NCBI RefSeq assembly: GCF_014304815.1
Contig: NZ_CP047958.1
Coordinates: forward strand, 1,302,001-1,366,000
Direction: 5' to 3'
Length of the DNA stretch: 64,000 bases
DNA from: Synechococcus sp. MIT S9220
GTDB lineage: Bacteria; Cyanobacteriota; Cyanobacteriia; PCC-6307; Cyanobiaceae
How positions within the stretch are numbered: the stretch's first letter is position 1; every line of letters begins with the position of its first letter. This document shows positions 34,090-42,671 of this stretch, piece by piece. Both the position numbers and the translations under genes were made by a program. The notes below the pieces were generated by a model, which saw nothing but the letters and a program-made list of their open reading frames with translations, made no database searches and was not told where the DNA came from.

Positions 34090-34260
34090 TCATCTGGCGT
34101 AGGAGACACCGCGATAAGCAAGCTGGGGGTGAAGCTCACGAGCTGCCTGCTGGCGACGAGCGTTGTAGTGCTCGCGTCGGTAGGTGAGTTCAACACTCTG
34201 CTTTTGCACCGCAGTGTGATGAGGGGTGTAGGTCTGACCTCTGTAAATAAGAGCTGTCAT
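34090..34260 (-). CDS. DUF4278 small protein, 56 aa
   Basis: Begins MTALIYRGQTYTPHHTAVQK and contains two copies of the LxYRGxxY motif (LIYRGQTY and LAYRGVSYAR), with LTYRREHYNARRQ between them. This is the mark of DUF4278, a family of short cyanobacterial proteins of unknown role. It has a strong terminator. The gene is too short for most frame surveys. Confidence 0.8.
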   Translation of the reverse strand: MTALIYRGQTYTPHHTAVQKQSVELTYRREHYNARRQQAARELHPQLAYRGVSYAR

Positions 34261-34450
34261 GGATGGTTCCTCGAAGCAAGTTCAGGTCCCCGTTCCTTGG
34301 CCTGAATCGAACTGCGCCTCTCCGAAAAGAGGTGAACGTGTTGGTAGCTGTTGCTACAGACGTTTTATAAGACAACTCTCAAGGGGTTGGTCGTTCGAGT
34401 GGATACAAAACGGACCAATTCCCCCTGCACCGGCAGCTCCACTGGTCTGC

Positions 34451-34582
34451 TCAGAGATGGGGATAGGCATTCGCCAAACCCCAAACCGCCAAAGCTGTAA
34501 TCGAGGCAAAGGTCATGGCCGCCCAGGCCGCTGTACTCGAGCTGGAGCTTTTCGACAGTGGCAGTTGGATTTTGCGGGCCAT
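34451..34582 (-). CDS. Small single-TM protein, 43 aa
   Basis: Begins MARKIQLPLSKSSSSSTAAW. A basic, Ser-rich N-terminus is followed by one helix (AMTFASITALAVWGLANAY). It stands alone between DUF4278 and the next minus-strand pair. The length and shape fit small thylakoid proteins. No name is claimed. Confidence 0.55.
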   Translation of the reverse strand: MARKIQLPLSKSSSSSTAAWAAMTFASITALAVWGLANAYPHL

Positions 34583-34711
34583 CAAATCACAGTTCAATCA
34601 TCTCCGTAGTGGCTCATTCCATCCCCGATCGCCAGTGATATCAGTGAGCCCTAACCATTGAGGCTTTCAATCCAGAGAACAGCTGGTTTTTAGAAAGCTT
34701 CAGGTCTTTGA

Positions 34712-35008
34712 TCAGACAGGGCAAACCAACTGCACCGCATTGGATCTTGAGGAGAACAAGAGCACAAAATTGTCGCCATGGCCATTTAATCCAGTTTGCT
34801 CACGCAGCAAATCAGTACTGGCCAGAGCCAGGCCACAGGTCTCGCAAAACAACACCGGCAATGTTGCAGCACTGCCCTGCATGGCCTGAAGGTCTAAAGC
34901 CTGCCGGACTGCACGCTGCGATCGTTCAAGACCGAGTCGCTCCACCAGAGCAGGCCAGAGATCGTTCACCGGTGCGCTGGCCGCGAAATCAACGGATGGA
35001 TGAGACAT
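34712..35008 (-). CDS. Hypothetical protein, 98 aa
   Basis: Soluble. The first half is helical (PVNDLWPALVERLGLERSQR) and the second half carries VLFCETCGLALASTDLL, a CxxC pair that could bind metal or form a disulphide. It shares bases with the stop of the gene before it, so the two are translated from one message. Confidence 0.7.
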   Translation of the reverse strand: MSHPSVDFAASAPVNDLWPALVERLGLERSQRAVRQALDLQAMQGSAATLPVLFCETCGLALASTDLLREQTGLNGHGDNFVLLFSSRSNAVQLVCPV

Positions 35009-35265
35009 CAGACAGGCAGCTGTTCGATCGCCACCACAATCATCTGCGGTGAGACCTCAATCACATCCAGAGGATCCTGGTTATCGAGATAAGCCTCGAA
35101 TGACGAAAAACGTTCAATCCGGGGAGCCGCCTCCTTCACGGCACAGGCCGCAATCCAGTCGTTGTCGTCAGGCTTGACGGTCACATAGGCCTGCAAAGCC
35201 TCCTCCAGGTCACCGCCATCACCGATGCCCTCCCCATGCCAGAACGCTTCGAAGAATTCAGACAT
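35008..35265 (-). CDS. Hypothetical acidic protein, 85 aa
   Basis: Begins MSEFFEAFWHGEGIGDGGDL, helical and acidic, with EEALQAYVTVKPDDNDWIAA in the middle and SPQMIVVAIEQLPV at the end. No family is recognised. It is the first gene of a two-gene unit with 34712-35008 and is divergent from the dehydrogenase at 35362. Confidence 0.7.
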   Translation of the reverse strand: MSEFFEAFWHGEGIGDGGDLEEALQAYVTVKPDDNDWIAACAVKEAAPRIERFSSFEAYLDNQDPLDVIEVSPQMIVVAIEQLPV

Positions 35266-35361
35266 CGGACACGGGGAACGACCGTTTTGATCATGACTCC
35301 GACCCGAGCCGCTGCCCAGTGCCTAGACGCTCAAGAATGGGGATAAGGGACGCGCAGAACG

Positions 35362-36129
35362 ATGCAGGATTCGCTGTTCAGGCTTGATGGTCAGGTGGCA
35401 CTGGTCACGGGATGCCGCAGAGGCATTGGCCAAGCCATGGCGGATGCACTGGCTGAAGCAGGAGCCGACATTGTTGGAATCAGCGCCTCACTCAACCCTG
35501 ACAGCAGTGAGGTGGGAGACGTGATTCGCAGGCGTGGCCGCCGCTTTTCTGGTTTTCGCTGCGACCTCAGCGACCGCAATGCTGTTGACCACGTGCTTGA
35601 ACAGGTTCTGAGCCAACATCCAGTCATCGACGTGCTGGTGAACAATGCCGGCATCGTGCGTCGGGCTCCGGCAGAGAAACACAGCGATGAGCTCTGGGAC
35701 ACGGTGCTGGAGGTCAACCTCAGTGCACAGTTCAGAGTGAGTCGCCGAATCGGGACGCTGATGCTGGAGCGAGGCAAGGGCAGCATCATTTCCACCGCCT
35801 CGATCCTTAGTGATCAGGGTGGATTGAATGTGGCCAGCTACGCCGCCAGCAAAGCGGGCCTGGCCAACCTCACGCGCTCACTGGCCAATGAATGGGCAGG
35901 ACGCGGCGTAAGGGTGAACGCCATTGCACCCGGATACGTGAAAACAGAGATGACCGAAGCGCTGCAGTCGGATCCACTGAGATCCAGACAGATTCTGGAA
36001 CGCATCCCCGCTGGTCGCCTGGGATCACCTGATGACCTGCGCGGCCCGGTGGTGTTTCTCGCCAGTGATGCCTCGCGCTACGTGCATGGAGAGACATTGG
36101 TCGTGGATGGCGGTTGGATGGGTCGTTAA
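35362..36129 (+). CDS. Short-chain dehydrogenase, KduD-like
   Basis: A 255-residue NAD(P)-dependent oxidoreductase. VTGCRRGIGQAMADAL is the TGxxxGIG cofactor loop, VLVNNAGIVRR the NNAG motif, the catalytic Ser lies in IISTASILS, and YAASKAGLANLTRSLA gives the YxxxK pair. Overall it is closest to 2-deoxy-D-gluconate 3-dehydrogenase (KduD) and related sugar-acid SDRs (for example DSLFRLDGQVALVTG). The actual substrate is not proven by context. Confidence 0.9.
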   Translation: MQDSLFRLDGQVALVTGCRRGIGQAMADALAEAGADIVGISASLNPDSSEVGDVIRRRGRRFSGFRCDLSDRNAVDHVLEQVLSQHPVIDVLVNNAGIVRRAPAEKHSDELWDTVLEVNLSAQFRVSRRIGTLMLERGKGSIISTASILSDQGGLNVASYAASKAGLANLTRSLANEWAGRGVRVNAIAPGYVKTEMTEALQSDPLRSRQILERIPAGRLGSPDDLRGPVVFLASDASRYVHGETLVVDGGWMGR

Positions 36130-36130
36130 C

Positions 36131-38218
36131 TCAACCGTTGACGGATGCTGCAGGTTCGGAGCTGGTGTCCGAGGTATAGCCGGCACAGCGCTGTTGATCG
36201 AGATGTTGGATGTGTCGACGTTCGGTGTAATACAGCTCCTGAAAACGCAGGGCTTCAGCGTTGAGGTCGTCGAACATGGTGTGGATGCGCTGCTCCATAT
36301 CGACTTCCAACTCAACAGCAGGAGCTGACTGCTCCTCTTTCTCCTGCTCGATTAAGACGGCAATGCAACGCTCCAGAGTTTGCAGACGCTGGCCAGTCCA
36401 GGCTTCCAGCAAATGCCGGCAACGTTTATTGCTCTTCTGACGTTCAAGCATCGCTGCCGTTCCACGCAGCTGATCCATTGGCCGGGCCAAGGCAACACGC
36501 TGCAGTTCATCCGGTTCGAGCAGTGGCGTCAGACGCGTCACCAGATCACTGTTGTCCAGGAGGAGCTGATCTGTGAGCAGTCGGGGCAGATCGAGGTCTG
36601 CCAATTCGTCGCCGCGATCCTCACCGCGACAGATCGCTTCCAGCCGCACACTGCCGAGATTGCCTTCCTCCAGATCCGTGATGCCAGACCACAGCAGACG
36701 GTGATGCTGCAGCGCGAAATCCTCGAGCTCCCGACTCCTCAGTTCCTGGCGGATGCCAGCCCGATGGGACGGGCAATGCAAATAGAGCAGAAGGATCTCA
36801 GCTTCTGAACGTTCACGCTGGGAAGCTTCGCCAGCCTTCTCATGTCGGCTGGAGCGGCCGTGCCAGCGCTGACCTTGAACCTGCTGGCGGAGATCGTCTT
36901 CAAGCTGCAGAGCCAGACGGCCCTGCCCACCGCTGAGGCGCTCGGCCACCTGCTGGATGTAGTGGGTGCGGATGGCGGATTGGGGAAGCTTGCCCAGCAA
37001 CGCAACCAGCGAAGCCACCGAACGTTGAAACTGATCTGCCTTACTGAGATCCCTTCCCTCAAGGACCTGTTCGATCTGCCAGTCGAGCCAGAGCGGCGCC
37101 TGATCCAGCAGAGCCCGATAGTCACCGGCGCCATGCTCCTTGAGAAATTCATCGGGGTCCTTGCCGGATGGAAGGTGAAGGACCCTCAACTCCAGTTGTC
37201 CCTGGAGTGCCAGCTGCTCCACCTCACCGATCGCTCGGTTGGCGGCTCGCACGCCGGCGCCATCGGCATCGAAATTCAGAACAATCCGCTTGCCATCGCT
37301 GCATCGGCACAGCTGGGTGATCTGTTGACTGCTGAGAGCGGTGCCCAGAGAGGCCACCGCATTGGTGACACCTGCAGCATGCAGGGCAATCACATCGAAA
37401 TAGCCCTCCACAACAACAGCACGATCGTCCTTGCGGATTGCGGATGAGGCCCGGTCAAGTCCGAATAGGTGCTTGCCCTTCTCGAACACCTCCGTTTCAG
37501 GTGAGTTGAGGTACTTGGGCTCACTGCCATCGAGGCTGCGGCCACCAAAGCCGATCACCCGCCCCTGACGATCACGAATGGGAACAATCACCCGATGGCG
37601 GAAGCGGTCATAAAAACCGTTCCCTCCTTTACGGGGAACCACCAGTCCTGCTGCCTCGAGCAGTTCTGGAGACAATCCCTCCACTTGCTGCAGATGCTTC
37701 AGCAGGCCATCCCACTGATCAGGTGCATAACCCAGCTCGAACTGATCGAGGGTGGTTTCGCTCAGGCCGCGGGTCTCACGCAGATAGCGAAGTGCATCAG
37801 CACCTGCGTCTGTTCTGAGCTGTGCACGAAACCAGCCGGAGGCCAATGCAAGCGCTCGGTGCAGCTTGTCGCGGCGAGACAGCTGTTGTTTGAGTTTCTC
37901 CTGCTGCGGACCATCGACGGTCTCCACCGGCAGTTGATATCGGCGGGCAAGGTCAAGCACCACCTCGCTGAAACTCTGACGTTGAAACTCCATCAGGAAC
38001 TTGATGGAGTTTCCTCCTGCGCCGCAGGAGAAGCAGTAATAGAACTGCTTGGCGGGAGACACCGTCATTGACGGCTTGCTGTCGTCGTGGAACGGACAGA
38101 TTCCGACGAACTCACGACCCTTTTTCTTGAGCACCACGTGCTCACCAACAACGTCCACGATGTCGGCGCGTTCCTTAACGGCCTCGATGGTGCGTGGGTG
38201 TAGTCGGGGACTGACCAT
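36131..38218 (-). CDS. dnaG: DNA primase
   Basis: DnaG makes the RNA primers for replication. The N-terminal zinc-ribbon reads CPFHDDSKPSMTVSP and YYCFSCGAGGN (CHCC ligands). The catalytic core has the primase block DRFRHRVIVPIRDRQG and the TOPRIM region (VVVEGYFDVIALHAAG, and NFDADGAGVRAANR with the acidic metal ligands). The C-terminal helicase-binding region is longer and divergent, as in other cyanobacteria. The start MVSPRLHPRTIEAVKER is chosen because it leads straight into the zinc domain; the frame extends upstream to 38341. Confidence 0.95.
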   Translation of the reverse strand: MVSPRLHPRTIEAVKERADIVDVVGEHVVLKKKGREFVGICPFHDDSKPSMTVSPAKQFYYCFSCGAGGNSIKFLMEFQRQSFSEVVLDLARRYQLPVETVDGPQQEKLKQQLSRRDKLHRALALASGWFRAQLRTDAGADALRYLRETRGLSETTLDQFELGYAPDQWDGLLKHLQQVEGLSPELLEAAGLVVPRKGGNGFYDRFRHRVIVPIRDRQGRVIGFGGRSLDGSEPKYLNSPETEVFEKGKHLFGLDRASSAIRKDDRAVVVEGYFDVIALHAAGVTNAVASLGTALSSQQITQLCRCSDGKRIVLNFDADGAGVRAANRAIGEVEQLALQGQLELRVLHLPSGKDPDEFLKEHGAGDYRALLDQAPLWLDWQIEQVLEGRDLSKADQFQRSVASLVALLGKLPQSAIRTHYIQQVAERLSGGQGRLALQLEDDLRQQVQGQRWHGRSSRHEKAGEASQRERSEAEILLLYLHCPSHRAGIRQELRSRELEDFALQHHRLLWSGITDLEEGNLGSVRLEAICRGEDRGDELADLDLPRLLTDQLLLDNSDLVTRLTPLLEPDELQRVALARPMDQLRGTAAMLERQKSNKRCRHLLEAWTGQRLQTLERCIAVLIEQEKEEQSAPAVELEVDMEQRIHTMFDDLNAEALRFQELYYTERRHIQHLDQQRCAGYTSDTSSEPAASVNG

Positions 38219-38369
38219 CGAACCATTCTGCGAGAAACCGCGCGTCCCGTCGATCGCAATTGCTGCTTCGAGCTCAAGACGATCCAAACAACGGTCGGTA
38301 ACCATGAACCAGGGCTCGATCAGGAACAGCTCCGGTGACATCGTTGAGAACTAGCGTGCAGACCGATGA

Positions 38370-39290
38370 ATGCGAGGCCTGCTGACAACCATCCGCGGAT
38401 CGCAGTCCCCTGAGGAATGGAAGGCCTGCGTGAGTCTGGTCGGAGCGGCTTTGGCCTTCAGCCTGATGACCGTCTGCGTCAAGCACCTCGGAGGACGCTT
38501 ACCCGTGGCTGAGGTGGTTCTGATTCGATCGTTGATCAGCCTCGCGATCACGCTCACCATGTTGAAGCGACTGGGAGTCTCCCCTTGGGGTCATCAGAGG
38601 GGTTTGCTGCTGGTGAGAGGTGTGCTCGGCACTGGCGCACTGCTGATGTTTTTCCAGGCCATTTCCAGCCTGCCTCTGGCCGCAGCCACCCTCCTTCAAT
38701 ACACCTACCCGACCCTCACGACCGTTTGCGCCTGGGCCTTGCTGCGGGAACCGATCCGCAAGCGCATCAGCCTGGCGGTCCTGCTGGGGCTGTTCGGTGT
38801 CCTGCTTGTTGTGCAGCCCGAATGGGCAGGACAGTCGATGGCAGGACTTCCACCCTTTTCAGCACTGATCGGACTTGGTGGAGCCCTGTTGACGGCACTC
38901 GCTTACGTAAGCGTCCGCCAACTTTCTGTGAGGGAGCATCCTCTGGTGATCGTGTTCTATTTCCCGCTCGTCTCCGTGCCAGCGACGTTGCCATTGCTGG
39001 TGAACAATCTGGTGCTACCGACGGGAAGCGACTGGCTGTGGTTACTGGGTGTCGGCCTGCTCACACAGATTGGGCAGGTTTGGCTGACCGAAGGCCTGGC
39101 GATGCTCCCTGCGGCGCGCGCAACCTCAATCAATTACGTCCAGGTGGTGTTCGCCACTCTCTGGGGAGTGTTGATCTTTGCTGAACCGGTGACCGCCACC
39201 GTCATCGTCGGTGCACTTTGCGTGCTCGGAGCCACTCTGATCAGCCTTAGCGCAAAACAACGTCAGGCCGGATCGATCGCCAGTGGATAA
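38370..39290 (+). CDS. DMT/EamA family transporter
   Basis: A ten-helix permease made of two EamA repeats (residues about 20-150 and 165-295). Typical stretches are EVVLIRSLISLAITLTML, LLQYTYPTLTTVCAWALL and ARATSINYVQVVFATLWGVL. Family members export or import amino acids and small metabolites, and this one's substrate cannot be told. It begins soon after the dnaG region on the opposite strand. Confidence 0.9.
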   Translation: MRGLLTTIRGSQSPEEWKACVSLVGAALAFSLMTVCVKHLGGRLPVAEVVLIRSLISLAITLTMLKRLGVSPWGHQRGLLLVRGVLGTGALLMFFQAISSLPLAAATLLQYTYPTLTTVCAWALLREPIRKRISLAVLLGLFGVLLVVQPEWAGQSMAGLPPFSALIGLGGALLTALAYVSVRQLSVREHPLVIVFYFPLVSVPATLPLLVNNLVLPTGSDWLWLLGVGLLTQIGQVWLTEGLAMLPAARATSINYVQVVFATLWGVLIFAEPVTATVIVGALCVLGATLISLSAKQRQAGSIASG

Positions 39291-39706
39291 GTGATCCAGG
39301 TCTGCGAACTGCCGTCATCGGAACCACTCGGCAATGCCAGACGCCAGCTCTGGCCGCGTTCCCCCCGCTCAAGAAACAGCTCAAAGGGACTATCAACCTT
39401 GATCGCATCTCCAGGCAGTCGCCAATCGAAGCGTCCGATGAGATGCACGCCTTTCTGATCACCAATGCTCAGACTCTCTTGCTCCTCAAGGCGGACCCTG
39501 GTGACCTCTGGAGCCCCGGAGGCCTCAAGATCCAACGACTGGGCGATTGCACTCTGGGTGAGATGAATTTGCTGACCAAGAGCGCTGAGGATCACAGCGC
39601 GAGGCGGACGATCGCCAAGTGAACAGGAGGTCAAGCCGAGACTGATCAGACACACCAGCAACAAGGACAGAAGCGCCCTGCGCGCGCTGCGTAGAGATTG
39701 AATCAC
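39263..39706 (-). CDS. Putative lipoprotein, 147 aa
   Basis: A GTG start at 39706 gives a lipoprotein signal (ALLSLLLVCLISLGLTSCSL), with lipobox LTSC at about residue 28. The mature part is beta-rich (RVRLEEQESLSIGDQKGVHL, GRFDWRLPGDAIKVDSP). The frame extends to 39772, but that upstream part adds a hydrophilic, unlikely N-terminus. The function is unknown. It overlaps the permease 3' end by 28 bases, convergent. Confidence 0.7.
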   Translation of the reverse strand: MIQSLRSARRALLSLLLVCLISLGLTSCSLGDRPPRAVILSALGQQIHLTQSAIAQSLDLEASGAPEVTRVRLEEQESLSIGDQKGVHLIGRFDWRLPGDAIKVDSPFELFLERGERGQSWRLALPSGSDDGSSQTWITYPLAIDPA

Positions 39707-39891
39707 TGCAAAACGGAGTGGACAATCAGACGCATGGACATCTGAAATCTCGCTGACCTGGATACCAATCATTGGTGGTGTTTGGAGCCATCACCCGGAG
39801 TTACAGGTTCAGGCTAACGGCAGCCCGAATCCTGAAACCACGCTGGTCAGACTGAGGGTGAGAAAGCCCTGCCTCTGCGCTCCAGCAACGA

Positions 39892-40248
39892 CTATTCAGA
39901 CGCAGAAGCCATGTTCCGCTCCCTGTTGAACATGAACAGACCGAACGAAAAAGCAAAGGAAATAGCAAACGTTACGGCGATATAGAGATACCAAAATTTC
40001 ATTTTCAGCCGGATCCCTTCCGCTGCATAAAAAACAAACGATGCAATCAGCACAAGCGTGAGGTCAGCTGCAATAAAGCCCGCAGAGGCATTGGCCCAGA
40101 CGCCCTGGGAGAACAAATTAACGATTTCAATTGGATCCGTTAAACCCAGCTCTTCCGTTTCCTGAATGAATTGATAAATGCAATACCAAGGCCACGCAAT
40201 ACCAGCCAACGCAGTAGCCCCATAAAGGCCAAGCCTTAATTTAGCCAT
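39892..40248 (-). CDS. DUF2834 family membrane protein, 118 aa
   Basis: Four hydrophobic segments. The order of motifs (GIAWPWYCIYQFI, NASAGFIAADLTLVLIASFV, AEGIRLKMKFWYLYIAVTF, then FSFGLFMFNRE) matches DUF2834, a small family of integral membrane proteins with no known role. It is AT-richer than its neighbours. Confidence 0.85.
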   Translation of the reverse strand: MAKLRLGLYGATALAGIAWPWYCIYQFIQETEELGLTDPIEIVNLFSQGVWANASAGFIAADLTLVLIASFVFYAAEGIRLKMKFWYLYIAVTFAISFAFSFGLFMFNRERNMASASE

Positions 40249-40436
40249 GTTTTAAAATCTAAATGACCACAATCTCACATAACAAGAACCATTCAGGTGA
40301 CCAAAGCTACAAAGGTACAGAAAGACTTTGATTCGGCAATTAATTCAAAAGCGAATTCGCGAAGGGATCAAAAAGTCAATTCATTAACATAATCATCAAA
40401 AAGGTGATTCAGAAAACCACATCAATCACAAACAAA

Positions 40437-40616
40437 TCAACGCTCTGAGCCGGCCCAAAGACCCTCATGAGAACCATGCAAGGGATGTCCAGGATGCTGC
40501 CGCCCCTCGGCGTAATACAGCTTTTCAGCCATAAGATCTCCGACCATCGGCCTTGCCGTCGACTTGGCAGGGATGACCATCAGGGCAAGAGCAGCAAGAG
40601 ATGCTAAAAATTTCAT
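40437..40616 (-). CDS. Small exported protein, 59 aa
   Basis: Begins MKFLASLAALALMVIPAKST, a clear signal peptide with cleavage near 22. The mature peptide is only about 37 residues (from RPMVGDLMAEKLYYAEGRQH) and is His/Gly-rich toward the end (PGHPLHGSHEGLW). It could bind metal, but that is speculation. It stands alone in a non-coding region. Confidence 0.65.
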   Translation of the reverse strand: MKFLASLAALALMVIPAKSTARPMVGDLMAEKLYYAEGRQHPGHPLHGSHEGLWAGSER

Positions 40617-41027
40617 GTGTCATCACCGGAAAAGACTCTGGAAAAACAAATTCGCGGATCATTGGAACAATCCAAACTTTCGATCCACGTCATGCTCAAA
40701 AAGTGGGATTTATGTCATTCAAATCAGACCAGAACCGACTGATTCGGTGTAATCCCGACTCAAGTCAACGTGAAGTGTGGAGAGCCGCCATCAGAGGTAC
40801 GGTCGACCACCCGAAACATTATCAAGACCCGGCAATTTGCATTGCTTGATACCGTTCAAGCATGTATTTCATGAAATAATTAGAAATATCATTGAATTTT
40901 TAGAAATTGACTAATTAACAGCAATAACGCCAACTCCAGCATGAACAGACCCACCTCATCATCAGGGAAAAAGAAGATTCAAACCAAATCGAGTCCACCG
41001 CACCACAGTCTTTGGACTGGCGACGAA

Positions 41028-41123
41028 TCACCCCAACGCCGCCGCTATTTGCGCAGCCTGACTGACCAGGAGCACTGCGCAAAGAATCAGCCCAGCTGAA
41101 GCCGTCTTGATCCAAGCCGACAT
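41028..41123 (-). CDS. 31-residue single-helix membrane peptide
   Basis: The frame reads MSAWIKTASAGLILCAVLLV and ends AAQIAAALG. It has one hydrophobic helix with a short basic start, the shape of small photosystem or cytochrome subunits. No direct match is known to me. It is upstream of, and divergent from, ruvA. Confidence 0.45.
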   Translation of the reverse strand: MSAWIKTASAGLILCAVLLVSQAAQIAAALG

Positions 41124-41282
41124 CAATTAATGCCTTCACCCTGGCAACACACGCTGGATCACCACTGCTTCTCAGCCAGGCCGCCGAGCTTCAATCTGGC
41201 ATTGATCAACCTGAGTGGCTCTGAATTCAGTTTTTACCGGCATCATTGGTGACGGCCAGAATTCAACAGACAGGGGCATTTC

Positions 41283-41930
41283 ATGATCGGCTGGCTTCGG
41301 GGTGAACGGATCCAGACCTGGGAGCAGGGCGGCCGCCGGGGCGTCGTGATCGCCTGTTCAGGGGTCGGTTATGAAGTGCAGCTGACCAAACGCGACCAGC
41401 AGGCTCAGATCGGTAACAGCTGCACCGTCTGGATCCATCAGGTTCAGCGAGACGACGGTTCGACGCTCTTTGGATTCCCCCAGCAACAGGACCGTGATTT
41501 GTTCCGAACCCTGATTGCGGTGAATGGCGTTGGTCCCCAGATGGCTCTCTCGCTGCTCGATTGCTACGCAGCACCTGAACTCGTGATGGCGATCATTGAA
41601 GGGGACCTGAAGCGGCTGACGCAGGCTCAGGGGGTCGGCAAACGCACTGCTGAACGCATCGCGGTGGAACTCCGAGATCGCCTTGGCTCTTGGGCGCCTG
41701 AGGCCAACGAGGCGTCTCTATCGCTTGTTGATCGCAGCGACGTGAAAGCTCTGCCAATCCAGCCTGATTCCCTGCAGGAACTTCAACTCACCCTCGAGAC
41801 TCTCGGCTATGAGGACCTCGAGATCCGACGGGCCATGCGAGCTGTCGCTAGCAGTTCCGAGGTGCCTGAAGACAACGACAATGAAGGATGGCTGCGTGCC
41901 AGTTTGCGTTGGCTCAGCGAATCGGCTTAA
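41283..41930 (+). CDS. ruvA: Holliday junction DNA helicase subunit RuvA
   Basis: RuvA binds four-way junctions and loads the RuvB motor. MIGWLRGERIQTWEQGGRRG is the OB-fold domain I, and FGFPQQQDRDLFRTLIAVNG leads into the HhH domain II with GVGPQMALSLL and AQGVGKRTAERIAVEL. Domain III follows a short linker (SLQELQLTLETLGYEDLEIR). The length of 215 is normal. rpsO lies 55 bases downstream. Confidence 0.95.
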   Translation: MIGWLRGERIQTWEQGGRRGVVIACSGVGYEVQLTKRDQQAQIGNSCTVWIHQVQRDDGSTLFGFPQQQDRDLFRTLIAVNGVGPQMALSLLDCYAAPELVMAIIEGDLKRLTQAQGVGKRTAERIAVELRDRLGSWAPEANEASLSLVDRSDVKALPIQPDSLQELQLTLETLGYEDLEIRRAMRAVASSSEVPEDNDNEGWLRASLRWLSESA

Positions 41931-41985
41931 CGGGACCGCGGGAAGGTAAGTTGGTTCTTTGCACTGTCAGGGCCAGACGCCGCGC

Positions 41986-42255
41986 ATGTCGCTCGATACC
42001 ACCGAAAAGCAGCAACTGATCAACACCCACCAGACCCATGCCACCGATACCGGATCGGCTGAGGTTCAAGTGGCCATGCTGAGCGAGCGCATCTCGAAGC
42101 TCAGCAGCCACCTGCAGCAGAACAATCACGACTACTCCTCGCGTCAGGGGCTGTTGAAGATGATTGGTCGCCGCAAGCGCCTGCTCAGCTATGTGCGGGG
42201 CAAGAGTGAGCAGCGTTACAGCAGCCTGATCGCCAAACTGGGTATCCGCGGCTGA
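41986..42255 (+). CDS. rpsO: 30S ribosomal protein S15
   Basis: S15 binds 16S rRNA helices 20-22 and forms a bridge to the large subunit. The 89-residue product begins [20 protein letters not shown]. It contains [20 protein letters not shown], the [23 protein letters not shown]-binding loop, and [17 protein letters not shown]. The ATG at 41986 gives the exact family start. Confidence 0.97.
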   Translation: MSLDTTEKQQLINTHQTHATDTGSAEVQVAMLSERISKLSSHLQQNNHDYSSRQGLLKMIGRRKRLLSYVRGKSEQRYSSLIAKLGIRG

Positions 42256-42281
42256 ACCGCATCCCAGAATCTGCATGAGTC

Positions 42282-42659
42282 ATGGCTGAAAAGCGCGATC
42301 CTCTTCCTTTTGAACCGCGTCGTTCAGCTGCAGAGACAACCCGGAATCAAGCGATTCCTAGAGAAGTGGCCAACCGCATGGCCCGACGCGTCGCCATTGC
42401 CACAGGGGTTCCTTCCCTGATGGGAATGGCCGTTTTTGTGATCAGTTACCTCGTGGTGAGTCGAGGCATTCTTGATGTCCCGCCAAGCATCACCCTTCTG
42501 GGATCGGGCTTCTTCTTCCTTTTGGGTCTGGTCGGCCTGAGCTACGGAGTGCTGTCGGCAAGCTGGGAACCTCAGCCAGGAACGTTTCTGGGCCTGGAGC
42601 ACCTAAAGCCCAACCTTCAACGTTTGCGCAGCTCGATCAAAGCTCAGAAGCAGGCTTAA
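42282..42659 (+). CDS. PAM68-like photosystem II assembly protein
   Basis: A cyanobacterial homologue of plant PAM68, which assists early photosystem II assembly (CP47 insertion). The N-terminal half is basic and soluble (EVANRMARRVAIATGVPSLM), and two transmembrane helices follow (GMAVFVISYLVVSRGIL and LLGSGFFFLLGLVGLSYGVL). The C-terminus carries SASWEPQPGTFLGLEHLKPN, the strongest family mark. It lies 26 bases after rpsO on the same strand. Confidence 0.88.
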   Translation: MAEKRDPLPFEPRRSAAETTRNQAIPREVANRMARRVAIATGVPSLMGMAVFVISYLVVSRGILDVPPSITLLGSGFFFLLGLVGLSYGVLSASWEPQPGTFLGLEHLKPNLQRLRSSIKAQKQA

Positions 42660-42671
42660 TCGGACTCAGCG

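Noticed and set aside
40601-40849. Plus-strand frame of 82 codons
   Set aside because: It overlaps the start of the small exported protein on the other strand, which has a clear signal peptide, and it has no recognisable content.
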